From Bin16 sp965206315 (GTDB taxonomy: Bacteria; Chloroflexota; Dehalococcoidia; Lucifugimonadales; Australimonadaceae), in assembly GCA_965206315.1 (NCBI GenBank), contig OZ242210.1:682001-746000 (forward strand): 64,000 nucleotides of DNA, read 5' to 3'. The notes beneath the pieces were generated by a model. The model was not told where the DNA came from, did not search any database, and was given only the letters and a program-made list of their open reading frames with translations. Made by a program: the position numbers and the translations under genes. Below, in pieces: positions 24,181 to 31,907 of the stretch (the stretch's first letter is position 1; each line of letters starts with the position of its first letter).

Positions 24181-24921
24181 ATGCTCGATGTCGACATCAG
24201 CGCACCCGTAGCTGCTGCGGTCGTCGCAACGTCGCTGATCGCCGCCCTCATCGGCGGCGTCACCGGCATGAGCACCGGCATCATCGCCATCCCCATCCTC
24301 ATCTTCGCGTTCGGCATACGCCTCGCCGTCCCTATCGTCACCGTCGCCATGCTGCTCAACACCCTCTCGCGCTCCGTTGCGAACCGCGACTACGTGGACT
24401 GGCGGGTCGCCCGCTGGTACAGCTTCGGCGCGGTGCCCGCCGCCGCGCTCGGCGGCGTCGTCTTCGCCAACATCCCCACCGACTGGCTCGCGAGGGGTCT
24501 TGGCGTCTTCCTGCTCGCGCTCGTCGTCTACCGCCACATACCGCTCCTTGCCGGCCGCGCGATGCCCCTTCGCGCTTTCCTGCCCGTCGGCATAGGCCAG
24601 GGATTCTTCTCCGCGCTCTTCGGCGGCGCAGGGCCGTTCGGCGCGCACTTCTTCATGGCCTACGGACTCACGAAGAACGCGTTCGTCGGCACTGTCGCCG
24701 TCGGCACGTTCCTCGTCAGCATCGTCAAGACGGTGGTCTACGGCGGCTTCTCGCTCTTCACCATGGAGACGTTCCTCATCGCCGTCGGCATCGGCCTCAT
24801 CATGGCGGTGGGGGCGTACGCCGGAGCGCACATCGTCAAGCACGTGCCGGAGCGCCTCTTCATCTACGCGGTGGAGTTCTTCATGGTCGTCTCCGGCCTG
24901 CTGCTCCTGGCGACGGGGTAG
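24181..24921 (+). CDS. TauE/SafE-family membrane exporter, copy 1
   Basis: The 246-residue protein has about seven to eight membrane helices in two repeats, with the family motif GGVTGMSTG near residue 24 and GQGFFSALFGGAGPFGA near 140. TauE/SafE proteins move sulfite, sulfonates or organic anions. The neighbour downstream is a second copy of similar size. Lying directly behind leuB, it may be read through from the leu operon; a link to leucine is unproven. Confidence 0.85.
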   Translation: MLDVDISAPVAAAVVATSLIAALIGGVTGMSTGIIAIPILIFAFGIRLAVPIVTVAMLLNTLSRSVANRDYVDWRVARWYSFGAVPAAALGGVVFANIPTDWLARGLGVFLLALVVYRHIPLLAGRAMPLRAFLPVGIGQGFFSALFGGAGPFGAHFFMAYGLTKNAFVGTVAVGTFLVSIVKTVVYGGFSLFTMETFLIAVGIGLIMAVGAYAGAHIVKHVPERLFIYAVEFFMVVSGLLLLATG

Positions 24922-24924
24922 CCG

Positions 24925-25650
24925 ATGGACCCGGTCGTCCTCGTCGCGCTCGGTGTCGTCGCCTTCCTCTCCGCCGTCATCGGCGGGCTCGCCGGGCTTG
25001 GCTCAGCCATCATCATGATCCCGGCGCTCGCGTTCGCCGTCGGCATCCGCGAGGCCGTCCCCATCGCCACCATCGCCGTCATGATGCAGACCTGGTCGCG
25101 CATATGGGTGAACCGCCGCCTCATCGACCGGAGCGTCGTCAAGTGGTTCTTCATCGGCGCACTCCCGACGTCCGTCGTCGGTGCGACGGCGTTCGCCAAC
25201 CTCCCGGCGGACCTGCTGCAGAAGGCGTTCGCCGTCTTCCTCTTGCTCATCGTCGTCTACCGGCACACCCCCATCGCCGGGCGGGGGATGCCGATGGACC
25301 CACGAGCGTTCGTTGGCGTCGGCGCGGGGCAGGGCTTCCTTTCTTCGCTCTTCGGCGGTGCGGGCCCGTTCGGCGCGTCGTTCTTCCTCGCCTACGGCCT
25401 CCGGCGCGGAGCGTTCGTCGGCACGATGGCCTCCGGCATGACCATCATCAACGTCGTCAAGATCGGCATCTACGGCTCGTTCGCCCTCATCGACACGAGC
25501 GCCCTGCTCCTTGCTGTCGTGCTCGGCCTCGTCATGGTCGGGGGTGCGTACGTCGGCGGCGCGATCGTCAACCGCGTCTCGGACAAGGCGTTCGTCTACA
25601 TCGTGGAGATCGTCATCGTCGCCGCGGCCATCTCGCTGCTGGTCAGGTAG
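24925..25650 (+). CDS. TauE/SafE-family membrane exporter, copy 2
   Basis: The 241 residues share with the preceding gene the same helix pattern and the motif GQGFLSSLFGGAGPFGASFFLAYGL (split here over about 130-154). The start lies 3 bp after the previous stop, so the two are one transcription unit. The pair may form a heterodimer or arise from a recent tandem duplication. The substrate is unknown; sulfur oxyanions or organic acids are known for the family. Confidence 0.85.
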   Translation: MDPVVLVALGVVAFLSAVIGGLAGLGSAIIMIPALAFAVGIREAVPIATIAVMMQTWSRIWVNRRLIDRSVVKWFFIGALPTSVVGATAFANLPADLLQKAFAVFLLLIVVYRHTPIAGRGMPMDPRAFVGVGAGQGFLSSLFGGAGPFGASFFLAYGLRRGAFVGTMASGMTIINVVKIGIYGSFALIDTSALLLAVVLGLVMVGGAYVGGAIVNRVSDKAFVYIVEIVIVAAAISLLVR

Positions 25651-25658
25651 GCGATTAC

Positions 25659-25800
25659 GTCATTCCCGCACCGGCGGGAATCCCAGGTGCCCTGCCGGGC
25701 ACACGTGCGCCGGGCAGCGCACGACGCGCCGCGAAGCGGACGCGCAAGCCCGTCGTTCCTGCGAAGGCCCGCGCTTTGGCGCGCAACCCCGCACCCCACC
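25659..25800 (-). repeat. Dispersed ~115-bp repeat (family A), copy
   Basis: The copy opens CGTCATTCCCGCACCGGC and contains GCAGCGCACGACGCGCCGCG and AAGCGGACGCGCAAG, then CCCGTCGTTCCTGCG. In reverse orientation the same series forms the three copies around crcB at 45-46 kb. Its outer inverted repeat (TCATTCC/GGAATCC) is characteristic of widespread bacterial palindromic elements. Confidence 0.8.
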
Positions 25801-25890
25801 TCGCCTGAGGGAGAGAGCCTGCCCTGAGCTTGCCGAATGGGTCGCCGCGCAGCGGCGGGTGAGGGTGAACCCGGCGCGAGGCGCAGCCTC
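25801..25890. repeat. Repeat fragments between two family A copies
   Basis: The stretch holds CCTGAGCTTGCCGAA (related to 13730 and 46063) and GCGCAGCGGCGGGTGAGGGT. The latter recurs near 28406 as GCGCAGCGTCGGGTGAGGGT. No gene is seen. Confidence 0.6.
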
Positions 25891-26000
25891 CGTCATTCCA
25901 GCACCAGCTAGAATCCAGGGTGCGCGGGCAGCGCACGACGCGCCGCGAAGCGGACGCGCAAAGCCCGTCGTTCCTGCGCAGGCAGGAAACCTCGCAGCCC
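25891..26000 (-). repeat. Dispersed repeat family A, second copy
   Basis: CGTCATTCCAGCACCAGCTAG is followed by the same GCAGCGCACGACGCG core and TCGTTCCTGCGCAGGCAGG. It is a direct repeat of 25659-25800, about 230 bp away, and lies in the gap between the TauE pair and rpsT. Confidence 0.8.
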
Positions 26001-26116
26001 TTCTCCCATCCTGTACATCCTGTCCATCGATGTGAGTTGTACGTGTGACACGCGCCCCTTTCGCGGTCACCCACTTGCCGCGTACGCTTGTGGCATGACC
26101 GTCGCCCTGGCAGCAC

Positions 26117-26342
26117 CCATAGACCGCGTCTATGGCCCAGCCCGCAGCTATAGACAGGATCTATGGCTCCCGGCGCAACTTTTGAAAACACTGGCACTCT
26201 TGACATCCTTGATGCCGGAAGCAGGCCACGGCCTGAGAAACGTCCATATCAAGGATCTCAAGGATGCCAAAAGCAAGGAGCGATTTACTCGTAAGAGGAC
26301 GATCAAGAGTGCCAGATTAACGACACTTTGGCATCCTTGATC
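26117..26342. other. Unexplained structured intergenic element upstream of rpsT
   Basis: Two 19-bp palindromes lie 31 bp apart: CCATAGAC-CGC-GTCTATGG (26117-26135) and CTATAGAC-AGG-ATCTATGG (26148-26166). After them come interlocked inverted repeats. GGCACTCTTGA (26193-26203) pairs with TCAAGAGTGCC (26303-26313). CAAGGATGCC (26259-26268) pairs with GGCATCCTTG (26330-26339). CATCCTTGAT (26204-26213) can pair with ATCAAGGAT (26248-26256). The first two pairings cross, so as RNA they could form a pseudoknot. The region is richer in A+T than its surroundings. No convincing protein is encoded. It could be a small RNA, a regulatory leader or a relic element. Confidence 0.5.
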
Positions 26343-26389
26343 GGCCCTCGTCGTCCTTCCGCCTCTGGCCAAACGTGGCCTCGGTGAGC

Positions 26390-26433
26390 GATAATGGGCC
26401 ATCAGCGACGAAAACAGGTCCCACGGAGCACCA
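26390..26433 (+). promoter_or_regulatory. Probable rpsT promoter -10 and leader
   Basis: GATAAT at 26390-26395 is a good -10 hexamer, 38 bp before the rpsT start. No clear -35 box is visible. CACGGAGCACC provides the ribosome-binding site. Confidence 0.45.
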
Positions 26434-26691
26434 ATGCCAGCGAAGAAAGCAGCCAGAGTCCAGGAGCGCCGCCGCATCGTCAACCGCCGCGTCCGCTCCA
26501 GCACCCGCACGGCGGTCAAGAAGGCCGTCCGCGCGCTCAACACCAACAACGAGGCAGCGGGCAGCGCCGTCCTCACGGCGGTCAGCAGGATTGACCGCGC
26601 CGTCTCCAAGGGCATCGTCCACCGCAACGCCGCCGCGCGGAGCAAGTCCCGCCTCACGAAGCGGCTCAACGCCACCGCCGCCGCCGAGTAA
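26434..26691 (+). CDS. rpsT: Ribosomal protein S20
   Basis: This small-subunit protein binds 16S rRNA. The 85-residue product is Lys/Arg/Ala-rich and alpha-helical: MPAKKAARVQERRR, then VKKAVRAL and the conserved C-terminal GIVHRNAAARSKSRLTKRL. It is a single gene flanked by repeat-rich spacers. Confidence 0.95.
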   Translation: MPAKKAARVQERRRIVNRRVRSSTRTAVKKAVRALNTNNEAAGSAVLTAVSRIDRAVSKGIVHRNAAARSKSRLTKRLNATAAAE

Positions 26692-26884
26692 CGCGCCGTT
26701 CCTGTGAAGGCAGGGACCTCGCAGCCCAACGCGGTGCGCAGCACCCGTCATTCCAGCGCACGCTGGAATCCAGAAGGCTCGGAGTACAACCTGGTTGGCA
26801 TGCCTGTAGGAGATCTGGGCTGACGTTCTGGATTCCTGCTTCCGCAGGAATGACGGAGGAAGGCAAAACTGCGACACGACCCCG
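26692..26884. repeat. Family A repeat pieces between rpsT and lexA
   Basis: GTTCCTGTGAAGGCAGGGAC at 26699 and CGTCATTCCAGCGCACGCTG (to about 26770) belong to family A. A second palindrome, GGATTCCTGCTTCCGCAGGA near 26829, ends in ATGACGG and has the hairpin shape of the same family. These may double as rpsT terminators. Confidence 0.7.
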
Positions 26885-26928
26885 TTGACAGGGGTGCGCG
26901 CGGCCTTCTAATCTAGAACGCACGTTCT
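26885..26928 (+). promoter_or_regulatory. lexA promoter with LexA (SOS) box
   Basis: TTGACA (26885-26890) and TCTAAT (26907-26912) are 16 bp apart. AGAACGCACGTTCT (26915-26928), a perfect palindrome fitting the Gram-positive-type box GAAC-N4-GTTC, covers the start of transcription. LexA should therefore repress its own gene until DNA damage. Confidence 0.92.
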
Positions 26929-26950
26929 GAATCCGCACGGAGGGCCGCCC

Positions 26951-27598
26951 ATGTCAGTCATTTCGACGCGCCAGCAGCAGATCCTCGACTTCCTGCGCGA
27001 GTACCACACCGACCGCAGCTACATGCCGTCCATCCGCGAGATACAGCTCGCGTGCGGCATCAGCTCCACGTCCGTCGTCGACTACAACCTCCGCCTGCTC
27101 GAGCGCGACGGCTACATCCGCCGCGACCCGGACATCTCCCGCGCCATCGAACTCGTCGGCGAGTCGGCCCCCGACCTCGTTGAGGTGGCCCGCATCCCCG
27201 TGCTCGGAGCGATCGCAGCCGGCGAGCCGATCCCCGTCCCCGAGGTCGGCGCTTACGCGGACGACGACCGCGATGCGCTCGCTCTCCCGCCTGAGCTGAC
27301 GCCCCGCGACCCGGACAATCTGTATGCCCTCCGCGTGAAGGGCTACTCGATGATCGACGCCTTCGTGACCGATGGCGACATCGTGGTGCTGCGCCACACG
27401 CGCGACGCCCGCAACGGCGACATGGTCGCGGCATGGCTGCCGATGCAGGAGGAGGCGACGCTCAAACACTTCTACCTCGAGGGCGAGAACGTCCGCCTCA
27501 TGCCAGCGAACCCGGCCATGGAGCCCATCATCGTCCCCGCGGACAGCGTCCAGGTGCACGGCAAAGTCATCGCCGTCATGCGCAAGGTCGCGGCTTAG
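26951..27598 (+). CDS. lexA: LexA repressor
   Basis: The 215-residue SOS repressor has an N-terminal winged helix (TRQQQILDFLREY, then MPSIREIQLACGISSTSVVDYNL). The self-cleavage site is Ala90-Gly91 in GAIAAGEPIP. The Ser-Lys dyad is Ser133 (KGYSMIDAFVTDGD) and Lys172 (EATLKHFYLEG). All catalytic residues are present, so RecA-stimulated autocleavage is expected. A SOS box overlaps its promoter. A GNAT gene starts 7 bp after the stop and may be co-induced. Confidence 0.97.
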   Translation: MSVISTRQQQILDFLREYHTDRSYMPSIREIQLACGISSTSVVDYNLRLLERDGYIRRDPDISRAIELVGESAPDLVEVARIPVLGAIAAGEPIPVPEVGAYADDDRDALALPPELTPRDPDNLYALRVKGYSMIDAFVTDGDIVVLRHTRDARNGDMVAAWLPMQEEATLKHFYLEGENVRLMPANPAMEPIIVPADSVQVHGKVIAVMRKVAA

Positions 27599-27605
27599 TC
27601 GCGCC

Positions 27606-28058
27606 ATGATCGTCGTACGCCGCGCCAACCGCGACGACCTCCGGTTCATCGTCGACGCGCAGATGGAGATGGCCGTCGAGAGCGAGGGCGCCGAGCTCGA
27701 CCACGCAACGCTGACCGAGGGCGTGCGTGCCGTGCTGGAGGACCGCGTCCACGCGGAGTACTGGCTCGCTGAGGAAGACGAGACCCCCGTCGGCATGTTG
27801 ATGACCGTCACCGAGTGGAGCGACTGGCGGAACGGCACCGTGCTCTGGATACACTCGGTCTACGTGGTGCCGGAGGCACGCCGACGCGGCGTCTATTCGA
27901 CCATGTACTCCCACCTGCGCGAGCAGGTCGAGCGCTCCGATGAACTCGTGGGGCTCCGCCTCTACGTCGACAAGCGCAACGAGCCCGCCCAGCGCGTCTA
28001 CGAGGCGCTCGGCATGACCCGCGAGCACTACCATCTCTACGAGTGGCTCAAACCCTGA
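27606..28058 (+). CDS. GNAT-family N-acetyltransferase
   Basis: The 150-residue GNAT fold has the acetyl-CoA motif A region VYVVPEARRRGVYSTMYSHL (about 92-111; consensus R/QxxGxG/A partly kept as RRRGVY). It also has LYVDKRNEPAQRVYEALGM, the typical C-terminal helix. The acceptor is unknown. It lies 7 bp downstream of lexA with no terminator between, so it may respond to DNA damage. Confidence 0.87.
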   Translation: MIVVRRANRDDLRFIVDAQMEMAVESEGAELDHATLTEGVRAVLEDRVHAEYWLAEEDETPVGMLMTVTEWSDWRNGTVLWIHSVYVVPEARRRGVYSTMYSHLREQVERSDELVGLRLYVDKRNEPAQRVYEALGMTREHYHLYEWLKP

Positions 28059-28104
28059 TCAGCGATCGAGGCGATGGGGACTGATCCCCCTCGGGAGGTG
28101 ACCT

Positions 28105-28326
28105 GTGACAGACCGGAAAGTGACCCTGCGAGAACACGAGCGATGGCCGGGTGAGGTCTTCTACCTGGAGCTGGAAGGGCAGCGCATCGGCCAAGCCCTC
28201 CGCGATCCTGAGACGGGGAAGTGGCTGGGGCGGCTCTTCGAGGTCAAGGCGACCCCGAGCGAGTCCGCAGCGGAGGTGGCGACCAAGCTGGCAAGAGCGG
28301 TCGGCGCCGAGTACACCGGCAGGTAG
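28105..28326 (+). CDS. Hypothetical 73-residue protein
   Basis: I do not recognise this protein. It starts with GTG after GGGAGGTGACCT, a strong ribosome-binding site, which supports translation. The product is charged, without membrane segments or Cys, and predicted mixed alpha/beta: EVFYLELEGQRIGQALRD, then a Ser/Ala-rich helix. It follows the GNAT gene by 46 bp. Confidence 0.55.
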   Translation: MTDRKVTLREHERWPGEVFYLELEGQRIGQALRDPETGKWLGRLFEVKATPSESAAEVATKLARAVGAEYTGR

Positions 28327-28546
28327 ACCCGCCTCCGCCCGCTGGTGGCAGCGAGGAGGTCAAACAGCTCGGGCAGATCGTCTACTCGTAGCAGAGGGAC
28401 ACCCGCGCAGCGTCGGGTGAGGGTGAGCCGGCGGCGGGAGTGCAGAGGAATCTCCTCTGCCGGGGGCGTGGGGGTGTCCCCCACAACGTACCGGGCGGGT
28501 GGGAGGGAAGAACTACGACCGCCGGGCAGATAGCGGATGCGGACGC
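28327..28546. repeat. Spacer with dispersed repeat fragments
   Basis: GCGCAGCGTCGGGTGAGGGT near 28406 repeats the piece near 25846. GAGGAATCTCCTC at 28443 and GGGGGTGTCCCCC near 28469 are short palindromes. No gene is seen. Confidence 0.55.
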
Positions 28547-28798
28547 CTAATCGGACGACGGCAGCTTGCGCGCTTCCAGCATCGCCATCGGACGCCCGTC
28601 GCAGTGGATGCGGGACGTGCCTGCCTTCGTGCACAGCACCATGATGCCCGTCGCCTCGTCCTGGTAGCGCTTGCCCAGCTGGTCGGCCTCGCCGTCCGTG
28701 GCGGGGGTGCAGGACAGCTCCCCGTCCCCGCCCTTGGTGATCATGTACTGCGCGCCCAGGTCGGCGCACTCCAGACGCTTGCCGGTCTCCGCAGCCAT
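28547..28798 (-). CDS. Small Cys-containing protein, desulforedoxin-like remnant
   Basis: The 83-residue product opens MAAETGKRLECADLGAQYMI and contains TKGGDGELSC, close to the zinc/iron-binding desulforedoxin pattern (CxxCG...LxCCGxPM). The second Cys of the first pair is Leu here. A later block, VLCTKAG followed by HCDGRPM, resembles the other half. It may bind a metal with four remaining Cys or be a degenerate form. The gene stands alone on the minus strand, divergent from the aminotransferase. Confidence 0.55.
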   Translation of the reverse strand: MAAETGKRLECADLGAQYMITKGGDGELSCTPATDGEADQLGKRYQDEATGIMVLCTKAGTSRIHCDGRPMAMLEARKLPSSD

Positions 28799-28895
28799 CC
28801 GTCCCTCCGGTATCGTAGGGTTAACGAGGCAATGTTAGCAGAGGCGGGCAGGCGCGCCGCATCCGGCGGCAGCCCGCGAACGCGAGGAGGTGGGC

Positions 28896-30083
28896 GTGGC
28901 CATAGCGTCGAACGTCAGGCAGCACATGGAGAACAGCTCGTGGATACGGCGCATGTTCGAGCTCGGCATCACCCTCAAGCGAGAGCGCGGCGAGGAGAAC
29001 GTCTTCGACCTCTCGCTCGGCAACCCCATCGTCGAGCCGCCGACCGAGTTCTTCGACGCCCTCCGCAGCCTCGCGGATGCTCCCATGCCGGGGGCGCACC
29101 GCTACATGCCCAACGCCGGCTACCCGGAGACGCGCCAGGCCGTCGCCGACACGCTCGCAGAGGAGACGGGCCTGCCCTACGGTACCCAGCACGTGCTGAT
29201 GACGTGCGGCGCCGCGGCCGCCCTCAACATCGCGATCCGCTCCCTCTGCGACCCTGATGACGAGGTAGTGATCCTCGCGCCCTACTTCGCCGAGTACCTC
29301 TTCTACGCGTACAACCACGGAGCGGTCCCTGTGGTCGTCGGCTGTGACGAGAACTTCACGCCGGACCTCGACGAACTGGAGCGCAAGCTCACCCCGCGCT
29401 CGAAGGTCGTCATCCTCAACTCGCCGAACAACCCCTCCGGCGTCATCTATCCGCAGTCGTTCATCGCCGACCTTGCCGCCCTACTGCGGCGCAAGAGCGA
29501 GGAGCACGGCGCGGCCATCTACCTCGTGAGCGACGAGCCGTACCGCCGCATCATCTACGACGGCCTCGCCTACCCGTTCCCGCAGCACGAGTACGAGCGC
29601 ACCATCACCGCGACGTCGCATGCCAAGGACCTCGCCCTCCCCGGCGACCGCATCGGCTACCTGGCCGTGCATCCGACGTGCGAGGAGGCGGGCGAACTCA
29701 TGGACGCGTTCGTCTTCTGCAACCGCGTGCTCGGCTTCGTGAACGCGCCGGCCATCATGCAGCACCTCGTGCGCGGCCTGCAGCGCGTCACCGTGGACGT
29801 CAGCGACTACCAGGCGAAGCGCGACTACCTCTGCGGCGTGCTCACGTCGGCGGGCTACAACGTCCGCAAGCCCGAGGGCGCGTTCTACCTCTTCCCGCAG
29901 TCGCCGGTGGAAGATGAGATGCTGCTCATCCAGGCGCTGCAGGAGGAGGGCGTGCTTGTCGTGCCCGGGCGCGGGTTCGGCATGCCGGGCTACTTCCGCA
30001 TCTCCTACTGCGTCCACCAGTCCGTGCTGGAAGGCGCAGCGCCCGGCTTCCGCGCAGCCATCGACAAGCTGGGGACCGTGTAG
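28896..30083 (+). CDS. PLP-dependent aminotransferase, class I/II
   Basis: The 395-residue product has the aspartate aminotransferase fold. Landmarks are NSPNNPSGVIYP near 171, SDEPYRR near 211, and the Schiff-base Lys in SHAKDLALPGDRIGYLAVHP near 244. The C-terminal region holds PGRGFG and FRISYC, with the carboxylate-binding Arg. The family includes aspartate, tyrosine and other aminotransferases; substrate unassigned. The GTG at 28896 is chosen because AGGAGG lies 5 bp upstream. An ATG at 28926 is an alternative. Confidence 0.88.
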   Translation: MAIASNVRQHMENSSWIRRMFELGITLKRERGEENVFDLSLGNPIVEPPTEFFDALRSLADAPMPGAHRYMPNAGYPETRQAVADTLAEETGLPYGTQHVLMTCGAAAALNIAIRSLCDPDDEVVILAPYFAEYLFYAYNHGAVPVVVGCDENFTPDLDELERKLTPRSKVVILNSPNNPSGVIYPQSFIADLAALLRRKSEEHGAAIYLVSDEPYRRIIYDGLAYPFPQHEYERTITATSHAKDLALPGDRIGYLAVHPTCEEAGELMDAFVFCNRVLGFVNAPAIMQHLVRGLQRVTVDVSDYQAKRDYLCGVLTSAGYNVRKPEGAFYLFPQSPVEDEMLLIQALQEEGVLVVPGRGFGMPGYFRISYCVHQSVLEGAAPGFRAAIDKLGTV

Positions 30084-30169
30084 CGAGGCCGCCGCCTGGG
30101 AGAGGCAACGCAGAGACGGACGCGCTATCATGGGATCGATGTCCCTGGAATGAAGAGGGGGATGCAAGT

Positions 30170-31084
30170 ATGACGATGTTCCAACCGCGCCGCGTAGGCC
30201 GCGACAACCAGTTGCGGGCGCGCATGCTCTTCACGATGCTCCTGCTTGGCCTCGTCTACGGCCTCTTCCTCTGGTTCCTCATATCCGTCGCGGGCGCGAC
30301 CGTCATGCTCGGCTTCGCCGTCGTGCTCGTGCTCGTGCAGTTCTTCCTCTCCGACAAGCTCGTTCTCACGTCGATGCGCGCGAAGGTCGTGACGCCGGAG
30401 GAAGCGCCGGAGTTGCACGCGATGGTCGACCGGCTCGCTATGACGGCGGGCATCCCCAAGCCAAGGGTCGCTGTCGCGGACATGAGCGTCCCGAATGCGT
30501 TCGCCACCGGACGCAGCCAGAAGCATGCAGCGGTAGCCGTCACCACCGGGCTGCTGGGCGTCTTGAACGAGCGGGAGCTCGAAGGCGTGCTCGCCCACGA
30601 GATAAGCCACATCGCCTCCCGCGACGTGCAGGTGATGACCTACGCCAGCTTCCTCTCCGTCGTCGCCTCCACGCTCATGAGCCTCTTCTTCTGGTCGGCG
30701 CTCTTCGGCGGAGGCTTCGGGCGCAGCAGGGGCGGCAGTGCGGGCAGCTACATCATGATCGCCTACATCGTCACCATCCTCGTCTGGGTCATCAGCCAGG
30801 TGCTCATCGCCGCGCTCTCGCGGTACCGCGAGTACGCGGCTGACCGCGGCGCCGCCATCCTCACCAACCGTCCCCGCGACCTCGCGAACGCGCTCCAGCG
30901 GATCAGCGGCTCCCTCACGGGATTGCCGCAGAACGACCTGCGCCGCGCCGAGACGCTCAACGCCTTCTTCATCATGCCCGCGATCGGCGACGGCTTCGCC
31001 AGCCTCTTCTCGACACACCCCCCGATGGCCCGCCGCATCGAGCGCCTGCTCGAGCTGGAGCGGACAGGGATGCTGACCGGTTAG
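30170..31084 (+). CDS. htpX: HtpX-type M48 membrane metalloprotease
   Basis: The 304-residue zinc protease degrades damaged membrane proteins. Two N-terminal helices (about 22-60), the zinc motif HEISH (143-147), two further helices (about 160-210) and the third ligand in YREYAADRGAAILT agree with HtpX. PspAB follows 5 bp later, a pairing seen in other bacteria and tied to envelope stress. ATG is preceded by GAAGAGGGGG. Confidence 0.93.
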   Translation: MTMFQPRRVGRDNQLRARMLFTMLLLGLVYGLFLWFLISVAGATVMLGFAVVLVLVQFFLSDKLVLTSMRAKVVTPEEAPELHAMVDRLAMTAGIPKPRVAVADMSVPNAFATGRSQKHAAVAVTTGLLGVLNERELEGVLAHEISHIASRDVQVMTYASFLSVVASTLMSLFFWSALFGGGFGRSRGGSAGSYIMIAYIVTILVWVISQVLIAALSRYREYAADRGAAILTNRPRDLANALQRISGSLTGLPQNDLRRAETLNAFFIMPAIGDGFASLFSTHPPMARRIERLLELERTGMLTG

Positions 31085-31089
31085 TTCTC

Positions 31090-31656
31090 ATGTGCAAGTT
31101 CCTCTCCCGACCGCGTACCGCAGAATGGAGCGAAGCGAACGAGGCGCTGGCCGGCGCCACGCAGGTGTTCGAGGAAGTGCTCGACACCTTCACTACCGGC
31201 AAGGCCGGCGTGCTCGTCCGCCCGTCCGAGGACCAGGACGCCGTCCAGGCCAAGGCGGAACTGGAGCGCGCGCTCGCGCACCTGAAGTCGTCCGAGGCAC
31301 GGTGGGACGTGGTGCTGGACGATTCTGAACACCCCCACCCGTGGATCATCGTGCGGGATTCCGGGCTGCCCGCGCTGGCGAACTCAACCCGTGTCATCGG
31401 GGAAACGCTCGCGGCGATGGGCATCGGCCCACGCGTGCTCGCTGCGGTCTACCCGTTCAGGTGGAAGGAGCAGGAGATCTACTGGATCTACCAACCGCGC
31501 ATCAGGGCGTTCACGCCGTTCGCCCCGGCGACGGGCGGCGAGCCGGAGACCCGCGACCATCCGCTGGAGCTGCGGATGGAGCAGGCGTCGAGGAAGGACA
31601 TCCCCACCTCGCGCGCCATCAAGGAGTGGTACCCCATCTGGGGGATGCCCCTCTAG
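31090..31656 (+). CDS. pspAB: PspA-associated protein PspAB
   Basis: The 188-residue soluble protein begins MCKFLSRPRTAEW and ends with RAIKEWYPIWGMPL. I recognise it as the PspAB family, commonly encoded beside htpX and linked to the phage-shock response. The molecular role is not established. No pspA is in the window. Tight spacing to htpX supports a two-gene operon. Confidence 0.8.
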   Translation: MCKFLSRPRTAEWSEANEALAGATQVFEEVLDTFTTGKAGVLVRPSEDQDAVQAKAELERALAHLKSSEARWDVVLDDSEHPHPWIIVRDSGLPALANSTRVIGETLAAMGIGPRVLAAVYPFRWKEQEIYWIYQPRIRAFTPFAPATGGEPETRDHPLELRMEQASRKDIPTSRAIKEWYPIWGMPL

Positions 31657-31856
31657 GCCCCGGCGTCACCGGAGGCGCGCGCCGGGCGCTTCAGCCTGCG
31701 GCGCGCCCAGAGGATGAGCGCCGCGTCGAGCACCGGGAGCAGGATCAGCGCTCCCCACCACGGCAGCGGCGTGAGCAGCGCGAGCAGCACCACGAGCGCC
31801 GCCAGCGCCCCCAGCCCGACTATGAGGATGACCCCTGTCGCCATCGTGCCGTTCAT
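31653..31856 (-). CDS. Small two-helix membrane protein
   Basis: The 67-residue protein has two hydrophobic helices (about 7-27 and 30-50), followed by a basic tail (WARRRLKRPARAS). No family is recognised. Its 3' end overlaps the 3' end of pspAB by 4 bp on the other strand. It is divergent from copA, 51 bp away. Confidence 0.5.
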   Translation of the reverse strand: MNGTMATGVILIVGLGALAALVVLLALLTPLPWWGALILLPVLDAALILWARRRLKRPARASGDAGA

Positions 31857-31887
31857 CCGCGCAAGTATAGGGCTGGCGCACCGGTGG

Positions 31888-31907
31888 TACTATCTCCCCA
31901 TCCCGCC
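31888..31907 (+). promoter_or_regulatory. Extended -10 promoter of copA
   Basis: TGGTACTAT (31885-31893) gives an extended -10 (TGN plus TACTAT) only 14 bp before the copA ATG. The leader would be about 8 nt, without a Shine-Dalgarno sequence. Confidence 0.5.

Noticed and set aside
25659..26000. Small proteins rich in Arg/Ala/Ser encoded in the repeats
   Set aside because: The same peptide-like strings recur in other frames and places because the DNA repeat recurs; there is no coding evidence.
26032..26340. 102-codon open frame in the spacer before rpsT
   Set aside because: It crosses the twin palindromes and inverted repeats, has no ribosome-binding site and no recognisable protein features.
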